Shown piece by piece: positions 1 to 3,765 of a stretch of DNA of 5,655 nt. The translations under genes were made by a program, and so were the position numbers. Below the pieces are notes generated by a model. It saw only the letters and a program-made list of their open reading frames with translations. It searched no databases and was not told the DNA's origin. Numbering within the stretch: the first letter of the stretch is position 1; each line of letters opens with the position of its first letter. Source of the stretch: Candidatus Nomurabacteria bacterium (lineage in GTDB: Bacteria; Patescibacteriota; Minisyncoccia; Phycocordibacterales; PALSA-1337); assembly GCA_943355185.1 (NCBI GenBank), contig CALREM010000024.1, positions 1 through 5,655 on the forward strand, read 5' to 3'.

Positions 1-135
1 GAAAGTACTTCCCACAGTAAACGTACTACTTGTCGGTGACAACAATAGTCGTGCAGCAGACACAGAATTAGCCGATGCTGCAAAAAAGGCACCAATTACT
101 ACAAACACCATAAGACCTCTTATAGAAAGGTTCAC
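1..135 (-). CDS. Secreted cohesin-type protein, N-terminal fragment (runs off left edge)
   Basis: This frame is open from 135 down to the window edge and gives 45 codons. The translation has a short N-terminus with one Arg (residue 6), a hydrophobic core at about residues 8-20, and a signal-peptidase-like site near residues 24-28 (SVSAA). The mature part begins RLLLSPTSSTFTVGSTF. That 'L.LSP.S.TF.VGSTF' string is typical of the first strands of a cohesin domain; the rest lies outside the window. I chose GTG at 135 because its GTGA overlaps the TGA of the upstream gene, which suggests translational coupling, and because it supplies the positive charge a signal peptide needs. ATG at 111 is the alternative: it has a weak AGAGG four bases upstream but leaves no basic n-region. 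It would be the second cohesin protein of the cluster and probably another receptor for the dockerin protein encoded upstream. The family call rests on only about 17 mature residues. Confidence 0.6.
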   Translation of the reverse strand, partial: MNLSIRGLMVFVVIGAFFAASANSVSAARLLLSPTSSTFTVGSTF

Positions 136-1028
136 CGTCTTATTATAAAATATATTATTGCGATAAGAAAGGTAAAACTGAGTATAGCAATGCCTAATAG
201 TTTTAGAATTTCAATCCCTACGTATGCATTATGTGTCGCCGTATTACCTGAATTGTCCTGAGCAGAGATCTGATAACGCCAAATACGCGGAGGAAGCTTT
301 GCTGGATTTGAAACAGTACTCCATTCATTCCAGGTAAACCATTTCATACTACGCATAGTAATAGATTCAATACCTGAACCATTGTCAGTTACTTGGAAAA
401 TAGCGATGCGAGTCCTATCGGCTTCATTTTGTAACGTATCAGTAATTCCAAATATGGGCGATTCTGTATCAAGAGGAGCTACAGACTCGGTCACATTCTC
501 TACTGGTTGCAACAGGTTTTGTATTACTTCGCGTATGGTGACACTTTTTGTACCCAAGACAACATTGGTCGCGCGAGTACCTTTGCCGTCAGCGTAGTAG
601 AGATTCGCTTCAGTAATGGCAAATTTCGCAACACCTTCCTTTGTTGTTTTAAAAGTAATTGTACCAATCTCGCCTTTTGTTCCTGCAAATGCGCGAGACA
701 TGCCACCGCTGAGTACCACCACTCCTGGTGTATTCTTTAATTCTTTTGACTGCCATATCTCTATAATTGAATTACCTTCATTAAAAGATATAGGCTCCAC
801 TACACCAGAATAAGATACCTTTAATTCAAGAACGTTTATTGGTTTTTCACTATCAACAAATACACGGACGGTGATTTTAGAACCAATTGATGCTTCTGAA
901 ACAGTATTCTCAAAATATACACGAGGAGCGCGTGACGCACTCGTCTGAGCAAACACATAAACAGGTAAAAATGTTACCAGAAATACTGCGAAGATACCGA
1001 GGATGAAATTACGTGTAATATATGTCAT
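132..1028 (-). CDS. Membrane-anchored cohesin-domain protein with Ig-like domain
   Basis: This is a 298-residue exported protein with four visible parts. A signal peptide spans about residues 1-27 (basic TRN, then a long hydrophobic core ending VYVFA). A cohesin-like beta-sandwich follows at about 36-167, beginning with a RVYFENTVSEASIGSKITVRVFVD-type strand pair and holding a central GVVVLSGGMSRAFAG and a GEIGTITFKTTKEG strand. An Ig-like domain lies at about 188-272 (DTESP, then YQISAQDNSGNTA, a common ending of bacterial Ig repeats). The C-terminus has a transmembrane helix at about 275-295 and a short basic tail, IIRR. The topology predicts an outward-facing cohesin on an anchored stalk. 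Cohesins bind dockerins, and a dockerin protein is encoded immediately upstream, with a 5-nt gap. No good Shine-Dalgarno precedes the ATG. Its TGA overlaps the GTG of the next gene. Cohesin in the broad, non-cellulosomal sense is likely; actual partner binding is inferred. Confidence 0.75.
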   Translation of the reverse strand: MTYITRNFILGIFAVFLVTFLPVYVFAQTSASRAPRVYFENTVSEASIGSKITVRVFVDSEKPINVLELKVSYSGVVEPISFNEGNSIIEIWQSKELKNTPGVVVLSGGMSRAFAGTKGEIGTITFKTTKEGVAKFAITEANLYYADGKGTRATNVVLGTKSVTIREVIQNLLQPVENVTESVAPLDTESPIFGITDTLQNEADRTRIAIFQVTDNGSGIESITMRSMKWFTWNEWSTVSNPAKLPPRIWRYQISAQDNSGNTATHNAYVGIEILKLLGIAILSFTFLIAIIYFIIRR

Positions 1029-1033
1029 ATAAT

Positions 1034-1819
1034 TTACTCAGTCCAATAATAGAACATGATCGAAATGTCTATGAAATCAACCTTATTGTCAGAATTACAA
1101 TCGTATTCCACATTAAACTTACCAAGATGGAACAAGAGGATGCTCAAATCAACCAAATTCACTTTACCATCACCATTGAGATCCGCTCTTCCAGTGAGCC
1201 CATTACCTCCAATAGAACAAAATGTTGCGGTACCCAATATTTGATCAATAATATAGGACGTACCACCTCCTCCCCCACCGCCAGTATTCGTTGAACCCGA
1301 GCCTGTTGGTGTTTTAGTAACTTCAGTTGATGTGCCTATCGGATTGCCGAAAATATCCTTCACAATAACGACAAAATAATAAGGAACATCATTTGTAAGT
1401 CCAGTACGTGTAGAAGAAAACACGTTACCTACAGAGGTATACGAATACGGCCCACCAAGACTCGTTGACTGTCCTATCGAGTAGGAAGAAGCTGTCCAAC
1501 CGAGAAATCCTTCCGATGCTGTCCAAGACAACGCAACCTGTGCATCTCCCGCAGTTGCCCCAACAACAGGTATGGAAACTTCAGGATAAAATAAAAAACC
1601 TGAATTCACTCCAAAATCAGTTGCGGTACTGGTACCAATAGCCAACTCGGTCATACTTCCCCACATTTGATAACCAGAGGAAGTTCCGAAACCGGCGGGC
1701 GACATAACCGGATCAAGAACAGTAAAACTAGTGGAAGTAAACTCATCTGCGTACGCGACACTCCCACATAAAAGTAAGGCGAAAAAACCTATACTGATAT
1801 ATGGGAATATGGTACGCAT
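1034..1819 (-). CDS. Secreted protein with fibronectin-III domain and C-terminal type I dockerin
   Basis: From ATG 1819 the product has 261 residues. A signal peptide spans about 1-24 (MRTIFPYI, hydrophobic core, then AYA before DE). A Ser/Thr-rich beta module lies at about 30-80, a fibronectin type III domain at about 84-172 (VALSWTAS at its start, PYYFVVIVKD near its end), and a Gly/Ser/Thr linker with seven consecutive Gly at about 173-187. The C-terminal dockerin (about 201-261) has two calcium-loop repeats: DLNGDGKVNLVD (ligands D213, N215, D217, N221, D224) and DCNSDNKVDFID (D240, N242, D244, D248, D251), each followed by an ISI/LSIL-type helix. Dockerins bind cohesins in a calcium-dependent way, and the next gene encodes a membrane-anchored cohesin. 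An ATG at 1846 would add nine polar residues before the signal peptide and overlap the upstream gene by 20 nt. ATG 1819 lies 7 nt after that gene's stop and gives a normal signal peptide, so I prefer it. No enzyme domain is visible. Confidence 0.8.
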   Translation of the reverse strand: MRTIFPYISIGFFALLLCGSVAYADEFTSTSFTVLDPVMSPAGFGTSSGYQMWGSMTELAIGTSTATDFGVNSGFLFYPEVSIPVVGATAGDAQVALSWTASEGFLGWTASSYSIGQSTSLGGPYSYTSVGNVFSSTRTGLTNDVPYYFVVIVKDIFGNPIGTSTEVTKTPTGSGSTNTGGGGGGGTSYIIDQILGTATFCSIGGNGLTGRADLNGDGKVNLVDLSILLFHLGKFNVEYDCNSDNKVDFIDISIMFYYWTE

Positions 1820-1826
1820 GCAGCTG

Positions 1827-2225
1827 TTAGCGTGCTGCCGGAGCACCTGAAGTAGAACCTAGATTATCAGGATTACCGAGGATGAGAGGGGCTACTTCGA
1901 TCAACTTCTTTGTTGAAGGATCGTAGAGAAATGCTTTGCGAGCATTGGGATATATGAGGACTTTATCACCATTCTTTGCGTTAGCAAAAAACGGCTGATC
2001 TTTGAGCTTTGCTGGGTCAGTGATAGTGGCAACAGTAGGATTCTCTCCTTTTGGAAGTTCGATGAGCTTGCCAATCTCTGCAACAAGGGCTTGCATCTCA
2101 GCTTGAGCTTGTTCTGTATTTGGATCACCTTCTACCACAGACTTGTTCTTTGACACATAAACCGCAATACCGATAACAATAATAACAGCGATCACAATAC
2201 CGATGATTTTTTTATTTTTATCCAT
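1827..2225 (-). CDS. Small single-pass membrane protein, Patescibacteria-type conserved domain (paralog 2)
   Basis: This 132-residue protein has a lysine-rich start (MDKNKK), a transmembrane helix at about 7-24, a helical acidic/Gln/Ala-rich segment at about 36-55, and a conserved core at about 57-114. The core reads LPKGENPTVATITDP, KLKDQPFFANA, GDKVLIY, KAFLYDP and LIEVAPL. I recognise this core as a recurrent uncharacterised family of CPR genomes; its function is unknown. The topology implies a short cytoplasmic end with the domain outside. It is a tandem paralog of the gene at 2263-2682, which ends 37 nt upstream. It lies 7 nt before the dockerin gene, so co-transcription with the cohesin/dockerin pair is likely. 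It has no Shine-Dalgarno; the leader is A/T-rich. A role at the cell envelope is inferred only from the anchor and the neighbours. Confidence 0.8.
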   Translation of the reverse strand: MDKNKKIIGIVIAVIIVIGIAVYVSKNKSVVEGDPNTEQAQAEMQALVAEIGKLIELPKGENPTVATITDPAKLKDQPFFANAKNGDKVLIYPNARKAFLYDPSTKKLIEVAPLILGNPDNLGSTSGAPAAR

Positions 2226-2486
2226 AAAAAATGATTATTTTTAATATTTCATCTATTATACACTATCTTGTTTTACTTGTAGTGGTGGCTTTTGTCGGTA
2301 CTATCTCCGGTGTAGAAATTGCGGGATCATTGATTATAAGCGGTGCCACTTCTATGAGCCTCTTTGATACAGGGTCATACAAAAATGCCTTTTTAGCAAC
2401 TTGGTATACCAAAACCTTGTAGCCGGCTTTTGCATTGGCAAAAAACGGCTGATCTTTGAGCTTTTCTGGGTCAGTGATAGTGGCAA
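1984..2486. repeat. Tandem gene duplication with a nearly identical 49-bp block
   Basis: The two paralogous membrane-protein genes share a block at 1984-2032 and 2438-2486, offset 454 bp. It matches at 48 of 49 positions, the one difference being G at 2011 versus T at 2465. The block encodes the conserved TVATITDPxKLKDQPFFAN part of both proteins. Sequence on either side is much more diverged, including the membrane helices and tails. This is a direct repeat created by gene duplication and is either strongly conserved or homogenised by gene conversion; it is not a mobile element. Confidence 0.85.
2255..2260 (-). promoter_or_regulatory. Possible internal promoter (-10 box) before the second paralog
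   Basis: In the 37-bp gap between the paralogs the minus strand carries a perfect TATAAT at 2260-2255, just downstream of the preceding stop codon. No good -35 box lies 16-19 bp upstream; the best candidate is ACTACA at 2283-2278, matching three of six positions. Transcription would begin near 2248, giving a leader of about 22 nt. The region is A/T-rich, so a chance match is possible. If real, it would let the second paralog and the dockerin/cohesin genes be expressed separately from the first. Confidence 0.35.
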
Positions 2487-2682
2487 TGGTTGGTTCTTCA
2501 CCAGTCGGCAATACCACGATCTTTTCGAGCTCAGCAATCAGTGCCTGTGCATCTTTTTGTTCTGATGCTTGTGTTTTTTCTGACGAAGAACCCGACGTGT
2601 TGTAGAAATATGCAGCTATACCTGTAATAATGACGATCGCAACAACAACCCTGAAAACTGAGAATCCTTTATTTCGAGACAT
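2263..2682 (-). CDS. Small single-pass membrane protein, Patescibacteria-type conserved domain (paralog 1)
   Basis: This 139-residue protein is the first gene of the minus-strand cluster. It starts with a basic segment (MSRNKGF), then a transmembrane helix at about 9-27, a polar Ser/Glu/Gln stretch, and a helix at about 43-56. The conserved core at about 58-115 reads LPTGEEPTIATITDP, KLKDQPFFANA, VLVY, KAFLYDP and LIEVAPL. A Pro/Thr/Ser/Lys-rich tail follows. The core matches the protein encoded at 1827-2225 closely, whereas the membrane helix, linker and tail differ. The GDKVLIY of the paralog is GYKVLVY here, so the Asp is replaced by Tyr. Function is unknown. Expression is likely from the promoter at 2721-2750, giving a leader of about 31 nt without a Shine-Dalgarno. 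Its stop is TAG. Confidence 0.8.
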   Translation of the reverse strand: MSRNKGFSVFRVVVAIVIITGIAAYFYNTSGSSSEKTQASEQKDAQALIAELEKIVVLPTGEEPTIATITDPEKLKDQPFFANAKAGYKVLVYQVAKKAFLYDPVSKRLIEVAPLIINDPAISTPEIVPTKATTTSKTR

Positions 2683-2720
2683 GTGGACAGAGTTAGACTT
2701 ATAAAGATGCGAATGTCACT

Positions 2721-2750
2721 AGTATACACCTTACCTGATTTACATGACAA
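2721..2750 (-). promoter_or_regulatory. Sigma70-type promoter of the minus-strand cohesin/dockerin cluster
   Basis: On the minus strand, TTGTCA (2750-2745) and TATACT (2726-2721) each match the consensus at five of six positions and are separated by 18 bp. The expected transcription start is near 2714, about 31 nt before the ATG at 2682. This is the only well-formed leftward promoter upstream of the tightly packed genes 2682 to 1. Its -35 box overlaps that of the rightward promoter on the other strand. Confidence 0.65.
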
Positions 2751-2772
2751 CATGATCATAAAAGAATATACT
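2744..2772 (+). promoter_or_regulatory. Sigma70-type promoter of the serine hydrolase gene, near-leaderless
   Basis: On the plus strand, ATGACA (2744-2749) and TATACT (2767-2772) each match the consensus at five of six positions, with an optimal 17-bp spacer. The -10 box ends only 10 bp before the ATG at 2783, so transcription should start around 2778-2781, giving a 5' leader of 2-5 nt. No Shine-Dalgarno is present, which fits leaderless translation. The direct repeat ACATGA (2742-2747 and 2750-2755) and the palindrome ATGATCAT (2752-2759) overlap the promoter and could be operator half-sites; this is speculative. Confidence 0.6.
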
Positions 2773-2782
2773 ACGGCAGTAT

Positions 2783-3765
2783 ATGAATATCCGACACATT
2801 GCATACATTTTACTTGCTAGTACCACAACTTTCATAAGCGGTGTAGCTTATCAAAAAAGCAGAACTATCGATACAACCCTCACGTATACCGAGATACGTG
2901 AAAATAAAACTTTATCCAAGTTGACGAACCCTCTCCTTGAATGTAGTTTTGGTCCGGATTATCTCAGTAACAATCATGCAAATCCCTCTAAAAAAAAATT
3001 GAAAATTTTATAACTGACTCAATCGCACAGCGCAAAATTACTCACGCATCGGTATATTATCGAGACCTGAACAACGGTCCATGGATGGGTATAAATGAAA
3101 AAGAACAGTTTTTTCCGGCTTCACTCATGAAAGTTCCATTAGCCATGTATTTCTACAAAGAATCGGAACATGATCCTTCGATTCTCACATCCACCATTTC
3201 ACCAGGCACGATTGTGCAGTCAACACTATTTGAGCAATATTTTAAACCTTCACAGACTATAGATATTAACAAAAAACACACGGTTCAGGAACTTATTACT
3301 GCAAGCATCATGTATTCGGATAATTTTGCAACTGAGGCGCTCGTGTTGTCAATGAAAGAAGGTGGACTCAGAGATACCCTCTCAGATCTACACTTAAATT
3401 TACCCCAAACAGATGATGATTACATGCAAGTCAAAGACTATGCAACATTTTTTAGAGTCCTTTTTAATGCATCATACCTCAGCCAAGACAACTCCGAAAA
3501 ACTTCTCAAATTACTTTCCGAGACAAAATTCAACAACGGTATAACAAAATATCTTCCAAAAGACATATCTGTTGCACACAAATTCGGCGAGAAACTCATC
3601 GACTCATCTAATATCAAACAATTTCATGATTGCGGTATTGTATATGTACCTACCCGGCCATACCTTGCACGCATTATGATCCGTGGCACTGATATGGATA
3701 AAGCTACAGAAACGTCAGCGCTTATTTCCAAAATGATCTACAATGAGGTCATCAAACAACTCTAA
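2783..3765 (+). CDS. Membrane-anchored serine hydrolase of the class A beta-lactamase/PBP fold, split by a -1 frameshift
   Basis: Two reading frames make one protein. Frame A (2783-3013) gives a signal anchor at about residues 5-23 and a polar linker, then stops at 3011-3013. Frame B, open from 2992 to the TAA at 3763-3765, continues with KKIENFITDSIAQRKITHASVYYRDLNNGPW, the expected start of the hydrolase domain. A -1 shift in the A-run 2990-2998 joins them into 327 residues. In that numbering the active-site motifs are SLMK (S114, K117), SDN (179-181) and KFG (267-269, in place of KTG). These are the SxxK, SxN and KxG motifs of the beta-lactamase2 family. I see no Glu-x-x-Leu-Asn omega-loop motif, so a peptidoglycan D,D-peptidase/transpeptidase-like or other acyl-serine role is more likely than beta-lactam hydrolysis. 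ATG 3085 alone would begin within the domain and lose its first strand and the anchor. The gene is either frameshifted by a mutation or sequence error, or expressed by slippage. Confidence 0.75.
2990..2998 (+). other. Nine-A slippery run at the frameshift
   Basis: Nine consecutive A follow TCT in the upstream frame (TCT AAA AAA AAA TTG). This includes a perfect A-AAA-AAA heptamer for -1 ribosomal slippage, and the length also suits polymerase slippage. Ten A instead of nine would restore one uninterrupted reading frame. I see no Shine-Dalgarno-like stimulator just upstream and no strong hairpin just downstream (that sequence is A/T-rich). Confidence 0.7.

Noticed and set aside
132..134. TGA recoded as Gly (Gracilibacteria/Absconditabacteria code)
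   Set aside because: The only TGA terminator here sits in a tidy GTGA overlap, the long ORFs contain no in-frame TGA, and Gly uses GGN codons.
1022..1294. 90-codon plus-strand ORF opposite the dockerin domain
   Set aside because: It is a shadow of the dockerin frame on the other strand; no promoter or motif supports it.
1764..1775. Lipobox-like LLLC in the dockerin protein signal peptide
   Set aside because: The -1 position is Leu rather than Gly/Ala/Ser, and a normal AYA signal-peptidase I site follows, so I do not call a lipoprotein.
1820..1846. ATG at 1846 as start of the dockerin gene
   Set aside because: It overlaps the upstream coding region by 20 nt and puts nine polar residues, including a Cys, before an otherwise normal signal peptide that starts at ATG 1819.
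2226..2262. Terminator between the two paralogs
   Set aside because: The gap is A/T-rich but I see no G/C-rich stem followed by a U-tract; a -10-like box is the better reading.
2616..2804. Minus-strand ORF across the divergent intergenic region
   Set aside because: It overlaps the start of a well-supported gene in another frame and covers both promoters; its composition looks random and it has no recognisable motif.
3085..3765. Independent hydrolase gene starting at ATG 3085
   Set aside because: The conserved N-terminal part of the domain is encoded upstream in the same frame (2992-3084) and would be lost, along with the membrane anchor in the other frame.
3085..3765. Antibiotic-resistance beta-lactamase
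   Set aside because: The SxxK and SDN motifs are shared with peptidoglycan enzymes, and no omega-loop ExxLN is seen.
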